Assembly (NCBI RefSeq): GCF_003943935.1
Contig: NZ_RJOB01000006.1
Span: 1 to 64,000, forward strand
From: Streptococcus mitis
GTDB taxonomy: Bacteria > Bacillota > Bacilli > Lactobacillales > Streptococcaceae
Direction of reading: 5' to 3'
Length of the DNA: 64,000 nucleotides
Made by a program: the position numbers and the translations under genes. The notes beneath the pieces are model-generated. The model was given only the letters and a program-made list of their open reading frames with translations. It searched no databases and was not told the origin of the DNA. Shown here one piece after another: positions 1-6,666 of this stretch (position 1 is its first letter; each line of letters opens with the position of its first letter).

Positions 1-16
1 AAGTGACAACTATATT

Positions 17-45
17 AGTATATCACAGTCGCTTTCGCTTGTCAA
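17..45 (-). promoter_or_regulatory. Strong sigma-A promoter, probably of an rRNA operon, reading off the left edge
   Basis: On the minus strand a perfect TTGACA (45-40) is followed by a 17-nt spacer and TATACT (22-17), with a TG one base before it (extended -10). Upstream, about 50-92, lie several A-tracts like the UP elements of rRNA promoters. The RNA would leave the window at position 1, so the product is not visible. An rRNA operon is inferred from promoter strength and the tRNA next door. Confidence 0.7.
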
Positions 46-115
46 CACTTTTTTGAAACTTTTTTAAGTTTTTTTAAAACTTTTTTTCATCAAGTGTTCC
101 ATCTGCAACATACCA

Positions 116-187
116 TAGTCCGTACGGGATTCGAACCCGTGTTACCGCCGTGAAAAGGCGGTGTCTTAACCCCTTGACCAACGGACC
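116..187 (-). tRNA. tRNA-Glu (UUC anticodon)
   Basis: The minus strand folds into a 72-nt cloverleaf. The acceptor stem GGTCCGT pairs with ACGGACT (one G-U), the anticodon stem CCGCC/GGCGG closes the loop TTTTCAC with anticodon TTC, and the T arm contains GGTTCGAATCC. The discriminator base is A and no CCA is encoded. The gene has its own promoter and precedes the rRNA-type promoter in the same direction. Confidence 0.95.
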
Positions 188-212
188 TGAGTTGTTATTT
201 TCAACTCTTACT

Positions 213-240
213 ATTATACAGCCTTTTTATTTTTTGTCAA
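213..240 (-). promoter_or_regulatory. Promoter of tRNA-Glu
   Basis: Minus strand TTGACA (240-235), 16-nt spacer, TATAAT (218-213). The -35 box overlaps the stop codon of rlmCD, so the tRNA is expressed independently of the upstream gene. Confidence 0.85.
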
Positions 241-1604
241 CTACTTTTTCTAATTTTTTTAATTAATTTTACAACAGCTTCCGTTCGAGCGGTGTGTGGA
301 AACATATCGACCGACTGGATATAATGTAGATCATAAACTTCTACTAAGCGTACTAAATCACGAGCCAAAGTCGAAACGTTACAAGAGATATAAACCATTT
401 TTTCTGGCACATAGGTAAGAATAGTGTCTAACAACTTATCATCCAGACCTGTACGTGGTGGGTCCACAATCAGAGCATCTGCTCGGTAGCCTTCCTTGTA
501 CCAACGAGGAATGATCTCTTCTGCCGTTCCAGCTTCATAATGAGTATTGTCAAATCCCATTCTTTTAGCATTTCGCTTGGCATCTTCAATGGCTTCTGGA
601 ATAATATCCATACCTCTGAGTGTCTTTACTTTCTTTGCGAAGGCAAATCCAATAGTTCCAACTCCACAATAAGCGTCAATCAAATGGTCTTCTTTATCAA
701 CATCCAGCGCTTTTACTGCCTCACTATAGAGGACTTCTGTCTGTTCTGGATTTAATTGATAGAAAGCGCGAGGAGATAGTGAAAATTCATAATCGAGTAC
801 ACCTTCTTGAATACTCTCTTCTCCCCAAATAATCTCTGTCTTTTCACCATAAATCTCACTGGTTTTAGCTGTATTTGTATTCACAGCGACTGTCACAATT
901 TCTGGAAAATCTTTAACTAATTCTTTTACAAGTTGGGTTAAGTTAAGCTGACGGTTTGTAACAATAATAATCTGAACCTGTCCGGTCTTCCTTGCTCGTC
1001 GGACCATTATAGTTCTAACACCTAGAACTTTTCTCTCATCCGTGATTGGAATCTGGTGATAAGTAAGTAATTCTGCTAGACGATTAGCAATCACTTGGGT
1101 TTCCTTATCTTGTACCAAACAGTCTTTCAACTCTACCAAATAATGAGAGTTTTGTGCATATAAGCCCGCTTTGACCTGATTTTTAAATTTTCGAGTCTGA
1201 AATTGTAACTTAGCACGGTAGTACTTGGGTTCCTGCATTCCAATAGTTGGACGTATTTCATAGTTTTCATATCCTGCAGGGGCGAATTTTTTCAGTGCTT
1301 GGTGAAGTAGGTCTGTCTTGAACTCCAGCTGCTTATCATAATGCAGGTGCATGATTTGACAGCCTCCGCATTCATTGTAAATAGTACAAGCTGGTACAAC
1401 TCGAAATTTAGACTTCTTGTTGACCTTCAGTAATTTTGCCTCAACAAAGTTACGTTTAATAGAAGTAATCTGACAATAGATATCTTCTCCTTTGAGAGCA
1501 CCAGGCACAAAGACTAATGTTTTTTGATAAAAGCCAATTCCCTCACCATTAATTCCCATGCGCTTGATTTTTAATGGTATTTTTTGTTTCACTTTCAGAT
1601 TCAT
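237..1604 (-). CDS. rlmCD: 23S rRNA (uracil-C5)-methyltransferase, RlmCD/RumA type
   Basis: This TrmA/RumA-family enzyme uses S-adenosylmethionine to make 5-methyluridine in 23S rRNA. Gram-positive RlmCD is known to modify both U747 and U1939. An N-terminal TRAM RNA-binding domain spans about residues 5-60. The [4Fe-4S] cysteines are C73, C79, C82 and C162. The SAM motif [10 protein letters not shown] is near residue 312, and the catalytic cysteine is C408 in [12 protein letters not shown]. The length of 455 aa is normal. In related genomes it is divergent from recX; here an island separates the two. RlmCD is preferred over other TrmA paralogues because of the recX neighbour and the TRAM domain. 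Confidence 0.93.
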   Translation of the reverse strand: MNLKVKQKIPLKIKRMGINGEGIGFYQKTLVFVPGALKGEDIYCQITSIKRNFVEAKLLKVNKKSKFRVVPACTIYNECGGCQIMHLHYDKQLEFKTDLLHQALKKFAPAGYENYEIRPTIGMQEPKYYRAKLQFQTRKFKNQVKAGLYAQNSHYLVELKDCLVQDKETQVIANRLAELLTYHQIPITDERKVLGVRTIMVRRARKTGQVQIIIVTNRQLNLTQLVKELVKDFPEIVTVAVNTNTAKTSEIYGEKTEIIWGEESIQEGVLDYEFSLSPRAFYQLNPEQTEVLYSEAVKALDVDKEDHLIDAYCGVGTIGFAFAKKVKTLRGMDIIPEAIEDAKRNAKRMGFDNTHYEAGTAEEIIPRWYKEGYRADALIVDPPRTGLDDKLLDTILTYVPEKMVYISCNVSTLARDLVRLVEVYDLHYIQSVDMFPHTARTEAVVKLIKKIRKSS

Positions 1605-1616
1605 ACCCCTATCTTA

Positions 1617-1632
1617 TCACATTTTGAGTTAT
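1617..1632. repeat. attL core of the island
   Basis: TCACATTTTGAGTTAT is identical at 1617-1632 and 15456-15471, the two junctions between island and chromosomal genes. This copy lies 13 bp upstream of the rlmCD start. Joining the two flanks restores an uninterrupted rlmCD-recX intergenic region with one copy of the repeat. Confidence 0.85.
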
Positions 1633-1734
1633 TCCGCTACCGCTTGATTTTTATATTTCATTAGTATGCTAAAGTCTTGATATTGCTGATTTTCTTTAAA
1701 ATCACATTTCCTTATATTTCCTTTAAATTCTTTA

Positions 1735-1748
1735 AAAGTTCCTAAAAA
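1735..1748. repeat. Possible integrase arm-type site (left)
   Basis: The 14-mer AAAGTTCCTAAAAA occurs here, about 100 bp inside attL, and again at 15381-15394, about 60 bp inside attR at the 3' end of int. Two copies placed inside the two att cores fit arm-type binding sites of a tyrosine integrase. This is inference; the motif is AT-rich. Confidence 0.4.
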
Positions 1749-1754
1749 TGTTCA

Positions 1755-1778
1755 CAAAAAAAGCCCCTCAAAGGAGCC
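1755..1778 (-). terminator. Rho-independent terminator at the left end of the island
   Basis: The minus-strand stem GGCTCC/GGGGCT (two wobble pairs, loop TTTGA) is followed by seven Ts. It would stop transcripts from the cargo genes before they reach rlmCD. Confidence 0.75.
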
Positions 1779-1814
1779 ACTATACTATATGATGAGTTCA
1801 GCAGGCAAGAGACT

Positions 1815-1838
1815 AGCACGGTCAATCGTGCTTTTTTG
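1815..1838 (+). terminator. Plus-strand terminator with no assigned transcript
   Basis: AGCACG, loop GTCAAT, CGTGCT, then six Ts. No plus-strand gene or clear promoter lies upstream within the island. It may block plus-strand readthrough from the flank or end an unrecognised short RNA. Confidence 0.5.
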
Positions 1839-1845
1839 TTTCTAT

Positions 1846-2110
1846 TTAACAGGAAGCTATTGCACATCTTTTAATATTTGTTTTATTAGTTTGCATGAAG
1901 TATTCTAAATACTCTTCATCTTCTAATCTAAAATCTAACAATAGCATAAATTTAATTTCGTATCTGTTCTCTTATATTGGAACTCTATATGTACCTGTTC
2001 TTTAATCTTCAAAGTTTAGCTTATATTCTTTTTTGATTGTAAGTTTAGTATTTTAAAACTGTGTTTTTCCTTCTTCTTTAATAATTAATCAAATATAGTA
2101 AAAACTTATC
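1846..2110 (-). pseudogene. Decayed coding remnant
   Basis: Minus-strand translation gives plausible protein text only if the frame is changed: a segment ending KKEYKLNFED, then EQVHIEFQY in a second frame, then RYEIKFMLLLDFRLEDEEY to a stop at 1848-1846. The last 33 codons have a Met but no ribosome-binding site. I do not recognise the family. The stretch between the island-end terminator and the 55-aa gene otherwise holds nothing I can name. Confidence 0.3.
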
Positions 2111-2182
2111 CTAGCGCTAACATAAAGTTGTTATTATAAATCTCTTTTTATTTTAAAATCATTGTAACAATCAGATTTAAGC

Positions 2183-2211
2183 AAAAACACTTAGAACAAT
2201 CTAAGTGTTTT
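2183..2211 (-). terminator. Terminator of the Ntn-hydrolase/55-aa operon
   Basis: A perfect 11-bp stem AAAACACTTAG/CTAAGTGTTTT around AACAAT starts 5 bp after the stop of the 55-aa gene. On the minus strand it continues into a short T-run (TTTTTGCTT). Confidence 0.7.
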
Positions 2212-2215
2212 CATT

Positions 2216-2383
2216 TTAGATAGACTTGTCAACAAGAGTATTACTGATTTGATTTTTTGGTTTAGTGTCTATCTCTTTATATACTTCCAAAAAATTTTTA
2301 CCAACATTACTTTGAGAAAGTTTCTGATATATTTTTTTATCTAGGAATCCATGTTGTTCTTTTGAAAAATTTGCTACATACAT
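2216..2383 (-). CDS. 55-aa protein coupled to the Ntn-hydrolase gene
   Basis: This short gene is easily missed. It begins MYVANFSKEQ and ends NTLVDKSI. Its ATG shares one base with the TAA of the upstream Ntn-hydrolase gene (TAATG at 2385-2381), the classic geometry of translational coupling, so the two products are probably made in fixed ratio. A terminator follows directly. The protein is soluble and charged (many Lys, Asp and Glu) with no membrane segment or cysteine. I recognise no family. It could be a partner, inhibitor, substrate or sensor for the hydrolase; that is inference from layout only. Confidence 0.65.
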   Translation of the reverse strand: MYVANFSKEQHGFLDKKIYQKLSQSNVGKNFLEVYKEIDTKPKNQISNTLVDKSI

Positions 2384-3576
2384 TATATATCACCCTTTCT
2401 AATTTTATAATCAATATTATTTTCAATATTAAAGTAGTGTTTTCTTTCAATCCAGATAGGACCTTCCCCTTTAGAAATAGCTAAAACATCCACTGGTCCT
2501 CCAACTGTTTCAAGTGTATTCACAATCTTTCTCTTAAAAGAAGTCAACTCAATGAATGTTTTTGCAGTAGAAGCCATCTCATCAATAGGTTGCATCCCAA
2601 TCAACTCAAAAATTGGATTGATATAGTATTGTTGTTGGACTCTAGCGATAGTTTCAAACAACTCTTCCTGTGCATCCGATATATTATTACTTTCCAAAAT
2701 TTCATTAATTTGTTGTCCTATAAATGCGTTTAACATTGGATCTATGCCATTCATTATAGTATCTACCATTTCAGATTGAGCAAAGGGAATAATATGACAA
2801 GCAACATTTTGGCTAATTTCTTTCTCAGTAATTACACGCCAGACAAGACGTTTAGCAAATATACCACTTAACTCTATTTGTCTAAGGGATGGAAAAATTT
2901 CTTCAACACCATACCCAGCAATTACCAATCCTGTCACAGAATTTCTATCAAAACCAACTAGCATTGCTTGGTATAATGTTTTAGTTAAAGAGTTTAGTTG
3001 CTCATCAGAGTATTCACTATTGTCGAAATACTCATCTAGTTGTTCCCGTATTAAATTAAGTTCGCCATCTAAATATTCAAATTCAGTTTCAGATATTGAT
3101 TTTGAGATCTCATTTGAATATTCTTCTATAGTTTCCCATAAAATATTCTTAAAAATTTCTAGAGTTATTACTTCTCCCTGAGATGATCTATAGTCAGCTA
3201 CTTCTTGGGTACTCTCGTGTATTATTTTTAAATAACTTTTAGTCTGTCTAGTTATATAATTAATCAAGGCATCATTATTTTGTATCGGCATAAATTGTAA
3301 TAAAAAATCAACAAAATTTTCAATGTACCTTGCTGTGTCACCTAACACTTCATTACCAATCGACTTTTTATACTCACTTATGATTACTTCCCACGGTACT
3401 CCCATAAAGGAGGCATCTCCATAAATCATAATTCCAACCGAATGTACTCTAGATAAAGTAAATAATTTCCGAGCACTATTAAACACTTTGGAGTTAACCC
3501 CGTCAGATAAAGTCACCGCACTATCTGCAGCTAAAACAACTCCATTCTTATTTAGTATTCCAATTTCTGCAGTCAA
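2383..3576 (-). CDS. Proteasome/HslV-like Ntn-hydrolase, island cargo
   Basis: The start is TTG (3576-3574) with an ideal ribosome-binding site, GGAGG 7 nt upstream. After removal of Met the protein begins with Thr, and the N-terminus TAEIGILNKNGVVLAADSAV matches the first strands of proteasome beta subunits and HslV. In mature numbering Thr1 is the candidate nucleophile, Asp17 falls at the conserved position, Lys36 in RKLF is close to the classical Lys33, and GDAS at 52-55 resembles the Gly-x-Ala oxyanion loop. At 397 codons it is about twice the length of a proteasome subunit; the C-terminal half is of unknown fold and looks mainly helical. No ATPase unfoldase is encoded nearby. It lies in the accessory slot next to attL, where satellites often carry defence or fitness genes. 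The Ntn fold is well supported by motif; the function is unknown. Confidence 0.75.
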   Translation of the reverse strand: MTAEIGILNKNGVVLAADSAVTLSDGVNSKVFNSARKLFTLSRVHSVGIMIYGDASFMGVPWEVIISEYKKSIGNEVLGDTARYIENFVDFLLQFMPIQNNDALINYITRQTKSYLKIIHESTQEVADYRSSQGEVITLEIFKNILWETIEEYSNEISKSISETEFEYLDGELNLIREQLDEYFDNSEYSDEQLNSLTKTLYQAMLVGFDRNSVTGLVIAGYGVEEIFPSLRQIELSGIFAKRLVWRVITEKEISQNVACHIIPFAQSEMVDTIMNGIDPMLNAFIGQQINEILESNNISDAQEELFETIARVQQQYYINPIFELIGMQPIDEMASTAKTFIELTSFKRKIVNTLETVGGPVDVLAISKGEGPIWIERKHYFNIENNIDYKIRKGDI

Positions 3577-3661
3577 AATTGAGCCTCCAATTATTTTACA
3601 TAACTTAACAGTTAAAAATCATTAAATATTTTTCAATTTATACAACAATTCCCTTTAACTA

Positions 3662-3690
3662 ATTATAATACAATTCATACTAAAAGTACA
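3662..3690 (-). promoter_or_regulatory. Likely promoter of the Ntn-hydrolase operon
   Basis: Minus-strand TATAAT (3667-3662) lies about 85 nt before the TTG start. The hexamer 17 nt further upstream is TGTACT, a weak -35. Separate transcription of the cargo pair from the packaging genes is likely. Confidence 0.45.
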
Positions 3691-3859
3691 TTCTTTTAAC
3701 TATGCGAACACATCTCCAATTTCTAACAATATATCATAGCTTCAATTTAATCTAGAAAAATTATTTTCAGTTTAACCTCCTCATTTATTTCAATGACTTT
3801 TGAATGCATATATTTAATTTCAAAAAACTAGCCTTCACCTTATAAATCAACAAGTTTTT

Positions 3860-3951
3860 ACCCCCTTTTTGTCTGGAGGTCTCCGACTTGGAAAAAGTTC
3901 CCTTCACCGGTTCCCAAAGTATTCAAAAAAATTTTTTCAACGTGGGGGGAG
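3860..3951 (-). other. cos-like packaging region
   Basis: Two bases after the RinA-like stop the minus strand has a run of Cs, an A/T-rich palindromic stretch, then GGGAACCGGTGAAGGGAAC, a TTTTTCC run and GGAGACCTCC, ending in AGGGGG before the AT-rich spacer. The repeated GGGAAC and central ACCGGT resemble, from memory, the block just upstream of small-terminase genes in streptococcal cos phages. No terminase gene follows; only the AGGGGG resembling a terminase ribosome-binding site remains. A shared cos site would let a helper phage package the island. The assignment is inference. The rest of 3577-3859 is AT-rich and holds only the promoter noted. Confidence 0.5.
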
Positions 3952-4362
3952 TCAATATCCTTTCAGTTCTATAAATCTTTTAGCGATTACCTTTCTACGG
4001 CTATTTATATAACGAGTAGTTTTATTTAGTTTCTCTGCCACGTCTTCCCAAGTCGCACCAGCTTCTAAATATCTCATTTTAAAAATTACTAGATCACTTT
4101 CAATTAAGTTTTCCATCAAGGTATCTACAACTAGTTTGAAACCTTCTAAATATCTTAGTGTTTGGTCTTCTTCAATTCTAATGATTGTCGCTTCAGTAGG
4201 ACTAGATACTGTCTTGCCTTTCCCACCAGTATAATCTTCAGTGCTATGTTTCTTATTATGTATCAGTTCCTGTCTTCTCAAATAAATTTTATTAGCAAGC
4301 GTTCTATATCGTCCTAACTCAATATCTATCCCGTCCAGGTCTCTGTTACTCAGTTCATACAT
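3952..4362 (-). CDS. RinA/ArpU-like late transcription regulator
   Basis: The chosen start, MYELSNRDLDG at 4362, has GGAGG 9 nt upstream; an upstream in-frame ATG lacks a ribosome-binding site. The 136-aa protein ends with a sigma-factor-like helix-turn-helix: YLEAGATWEDVAEKLNKTTR (about 98-117) and a basic recognition helix, INSRRKVIAKRFIEL. It resembles the DUF722/ArpU/RinA regulators that switch on late genes in streptococcal and staphylococcal phages. In phages this gene commonly sits just before the cos/terminase block, and here it abuts the cos-like element. It could also be an island-encoded interference protein; only the fold class is supported. Confidence 0.6.
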   Translation of the reverse strand: MYELSNRDLDGIDIELGRYRTLANKIYLRRQELIHNKKHSTEDYTGGKGKTVSSPTEATIIRIEEDQTLRYLEGFKLVVDTLMENLIESDLVIFKMRYLEAGATWEDVAEKLNKTTRYINSRRKVIAKRFIELKGY

Positions 4363-4394
4363 AGTCAAGTACCTCCACTTCAATTTTAAAATTT

Positions 4395-4642
4395 TCTTAT
4401 CTTGCATTCTGTCAAACTGACAAAAGCTTAAAAGCCTTTCAACACTCCACTTACCAGGTATCATTGTTTTAAGTTTGACAACTCTTCAATATGACAATTT
4501 AAAGAAGTATACCTATAATTTAATCCCCAGTTTCTCTTATCTTACATTCTGTGAAACTCACTCTATTCTGTAACTTACTGATATATATGGCTTACAAGCC
4601 TATACTCTATTTTAGTTTATGCTTTCTTCATTTTGTGAAACT
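4395..4642. repeat. Three related T-rich direct repeats upstream of the RinA-like gene
   Basis: TCTTATCTTGCATTCTGTCA (from 4395) and TCTTATCTTACATTCTGTGA (from 4535) agree at 18 of 20 positions and both continue AACT. A shorter form, CTTCATTTTGTGAAACT, lies at 4626-4642. On the minus strand the core is AGTTT-C/G-ACA-R-AATG. They occupy the leader of the RinA-like gene and may be operator or processing sites. Nothing else is recognised in 4363-4658. Confidence 0.45.
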
Positions 4643-4658
4643 AATTTACTGAAATTAA

Positions 4659-4716
4659 AAACAAGGCCATTTTTGATATAGCTATCAATTTCTTGATATT
4701 CAAATCAGCCTTGTTT
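4659..4716 (-). terminator. Long-loop hairpin after the coiled-coil gene
   Basis: AAACAAGGC (4659-4667) and GCCTTGTTT (4708-4716) form a perfect 9-bp stem 8 bp after the stop of the 183-aa gene. The minus strand then reads TTAATTTC. It is probably the terminator of the capsid transcript, though the 40-nt loop is long. Confidence 0.55.
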
Positions 4717-4724
4717 CTAATGAA

Positions 4725-5276
4725 TTACTCTTTACCTAAATACTCTTTAATCTCACGATATTCCTTAGAAAAATTCATATGCCCACTGACATCAGGATTT
4801 AAGAACGGAAGGATACTTGTTGGATTTACTTCTGTCCGATATACTGCAAGAGAATGCTCCTGAGTTATTTCTCCAACTACGCCTTTATGTATTTCTTCTA
4901 CATTTTTCTTTAGTGCTTGAATTTCATCGAAGGCATCTAAAATTATCCTAAGTTTCTTCTGGTAACGTTTATAGATTTTCTTTTCTTCAGCTCTTCGCTT
5001 AGTCTCTTTAAAGATATATTCAAATATCGCTGCCTTTGCCTCCCAGAAATAAGTATCATATTCTTTCTCTAAAAGATTGATTGATTCACTCATTTTGGTA
5101 ATTTGTTCTAAAGAAGTAGCATTATCCTCAAGAAAAGAATCAATATTATCAAATGAAATCTTCTTCTCTCCAGTAATTGTTTTTCTTTTTTCTTCCAACT
5201 TTGTTCTTGCTTTTGCAATCTTATCTTTTTTATCATCAAGATTTTCTAATGTTGATAATACTTCTCTAATATCCAT
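4725..5276 (-). CDS. Coiled-coil hypothetical protein downstream of the capsid-like gene
   Basis: This 183-aa protein of unknown family starts 10 bp after the capsid-like gene with a good AGGAG site, so the two are co-transcribed. Residues 1-35 and about 60-130 are rich in Lys, Glu and Leu heptads, predicting long helices or coiled coil; the C-terminus SILPFLNPDVSGHMNF is less charged. A scaffold, head-size determinant or capsid-binding role would suit the position, but no homology is recognised. Confidence 0.6.
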   Translation of the reverse strand: MDIREVLSTLENLDDKKDKIAKARTKLEEKRKTITGEKKISFDNIDSFLEDNATSLEQITKMSESINLLEKEYDTYFWEAKAAIFEYIFKETKRRAEEKKIYKRYQKKLRIILDAFDEIQALKKNVEEIHKGVVGEITQEHSLAVYRTEVNPTSILPFLNPDVSGHMNFSKEYREIKEYLGKE

Positions 5277-5286
5277 CCCCTATCTC

Positions 5287-6138
5287 CTAATTCCATTTTA
5301 TAAAGAAAGCGCAATCCGTTTCAATTTTCTTCACAACGAAACGAGTATAAAGCATTAAACTCATTCCATAAATAACGGATTCACTTACCCAACGTAAGTT
5401 ATTTTTATTTCTTTCAAATAAAGTAGCGAAATTGTACAAATCCCCAACGAAAGCAACTTTATCGCCTTTTACTCCTAGTACTTCATCAGATACAACAATA
5501 ACATCATCAACGTATAAGTTTTCTGAGTATTGTTCCTTCTTGTTAATTTTTAAAATATAATTTCCATCGCTAGATTTCTCCTTATCTAAAAACTTAAATA
5601 GTGACTGACTTAATACAAGAGTATTATGACGTTCGGGATTCAAATCGTTTATTGTATCTTTCAATTCGTCAAAATTAGAAACATTTTTTTCAGGTGCTTC
5701 TTTTAGAATTTTTCCAATTTCAATATTACGAGTTTTACGACAAAGACGAGTAATTTTGTTACTTAAGAAGTCTGATATATTATATTCTCCATCATCAACT
5801 TGTTCAGACGATAAGGAAATACGGCCTGAAAATGTCTTGTGTTCAAACTTGGTTCTAATCTGTTTTTTTCTAAGTTCTACACTTTTACTATCTCTAAACT
5901 CTTCTGATTCAAGTTCTGATAGATGTTCATCATCAAAACCTACAGTTTCATATGTCCCACCAGTACCCGTATACTCAATCACATTAACAAGATCCACTAA
6001 TTCTTTTCCTTCTTCAGGAACGTCATAGATACTTGTTATATCTTGTGATAATATTAAACCTGTTTTTGATTTTTCATCATCAATACTCATTCCTCTACTT
6101 CTTACATACTTTTCTACCAAACTAAATTTTTTAGCCAT
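5287..6138 (-). CDS. HK97-fold major capsid-like protein
   Basis: The 283-aa product reads like an HK97-family phage capsid. A region around residues 35-125 resembles the N-arm and P-domain start (GGTYETVGFDDE, FSGRISLSSEQVDD). A later segment, NTLVLSQSLFKFLDKEKSSD then NLYVDDVIVVSD, has the usual 'coat protein: G-x-yIL ... L-x-G-xxVvv-D' layout. The C-terminal part contains GDLYNFATLFERN. It is somewhat short for the family (typically 300-400 aa). No portal, protease, terminase or head-completion gene accompanies it. It might redirect helper capsid size or poison helper assembly. It has its own AAAGGAG site. Confidence 0.7.
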   Translation of the reverse strand: MAKKFSLVEKYVRSRGMSIDDEKSKTGLILSQDITSIYDVPEEGKELVDLVNVIEYTGTGGTYETVGFDDEHLSELESEEFRDSKSVELRKKQIRTKFEHKTFSGRISLSSEQVDDGEYNISDFLSNKITRLCRKTRNIEIGKILKEAPEKNVSNFDELKDTINDLNPERHNTLVLSQSLFKFLDKEKSSDGNYILKINKKEQYSENLYVDDVIVVSDEVLGVKGDKVAFVGDLYNFATLFERNKNNLRWVSESVIYGMSLMLYTRFVVKKIETDCAFFIKWN

Positions 6139-6149
6139 TTTATACTCCT

Positions 6150-6242
6150 TTATCTCTTTATTGCTCCTCGTTGTTTATAATTTTTTCTAAAATTCTTAGC
6201 TCTTAGCTTTTCTTTTAGAACTCTACGAGCTTTTAAAATCAT
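6150..6242 (-). CDS. Possible 30-aa basic peptide
   Basis: The frame ATG at 6242 to TAA at 6150 encodes MILKARRVLKEKLRAKNFRK plus ten residues, nearly half Lys/Arg. The start overlaps the end of the preceding 64-aa gene by 20 bp and the stop abuts the capsid ribosome-binding site, so coupled translation is possible. There is no good Shine-Dalgarno sequence. It may be only spacer DNA. Confidence 0.3.
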   Translation of the reverse strand: MILKARRVLKEKLRAKNFRKNYKQRGAIKR

Positions 6243-6417
6243 TTTTTCTAACTGTTGATTTTGTGTTTTCGTCAGCATATTTCTCTAGTATTTCGTGTTT
6301 CCCACTTTCTAAACCGTTATCTTCATTTTTACATTTTGAAAATATTTTTTGTCTTTTTTCTGGATCAATAGAGAACTTACTAGCTACCACATACCCTAAT
6401 GAAGTATCTACCGTCAT
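6223..6417 (-). CDS. Small hypothetical protein before the capsid-like gene
   Basis: Start MTVDTSLGYV at 6417 is preceded by AAGGAGG at good spacing; an upstream Met lies inside the terminator hairpin and is rejected. The 64-aa product is charged and has no recognised domain. It is the first gene after the long hairpin that separates replication and capsid modules. Confidence 0.5.
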   Translation of the reverse strand: MTVDTSLGYVVASKFSIDPEKRQKIFSKCKNEDNGLESGKHEILEKYADENTKSTVRKNDFKSS

Positions 6418-6441
6418 CTTCTTCACCTCCTTTCTTCTCAA

Positions 6442-6485
6442 ACAAAAAGGGCATACCACTAGCATTATATGCTTACGGTATGCCC
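6442..6485 (-). terminator. Two-tier hairpin between replication and capsid modules
   Basis: Minus strand: GGGCATACC ... GGTATGCCC (9-bp perfect stem) encloses a second stem AGCAT/ATGCT and is followed by TTTTTGTTT. This is a strong terminator for the replication operon. The central loop contains TATAAT on the minus strand. The next gene begins only 24 bp beyond, leaving no room for an ordinary promoter, so capsid genes depend on readthrough or a promoter within the hairpin. Confidence 0.75.
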
Positions 6486-6505
6486 CTGAGTTGTTCTCAA
6501 TAGAC

Positions 6506-6661
6506 TTATTTTTTAGTTTCTTTTTTGACTAGATGAGTAAATTTCCCATCTGAGTAGACTAAAGTTATCTCTCCAAATCTTGGAACTTTTTCTATCTCTA
6601 TTATACCACATTTTTCGTAGACAATAAAGCCTTTTTCTGTTGAAAATTTCATTTCATCCAT
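6506..6661 (-). CDS. Phage DUF3954/XtrA-like small protein
   Basis: A 51-aa gene (MDEMKFSTEKGFIVYEKC...) begins 5 bp after the DnaC-like stop, with an AGAAAGG site. The pattern '...IIEIEKVPRFGEITLVYSDG-K-h' matches my memory of the DUF3954 (XtrA-like) phage family, whose function is unknown. It ends just before the module-separating hairpin. Confidence 0.55.
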   Translation of the reverse strand: MDEMKFSTEKGFIVYEKCGIIEIEKVPRFGEITLVYSDGKFTHLVKKETKK

Positions 6662-6666
6662 ATCTA

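Noticed and set aside
1640..1840. A plus-strand small RNA ending at the 1815-1838 terminator
   Set aside because: TATACT at 1781 has no acceptable -35 and the resulting RNA would be only about 45 nt; support is too weak to call.
2190..4640. CRISPR-like reading of the repeats at 4395-4642 and the repeated hairpins at island ends
   Set aside because: Only three unequal copies with irregular spacing and no cas genes; these are operators, iterons or terminators.
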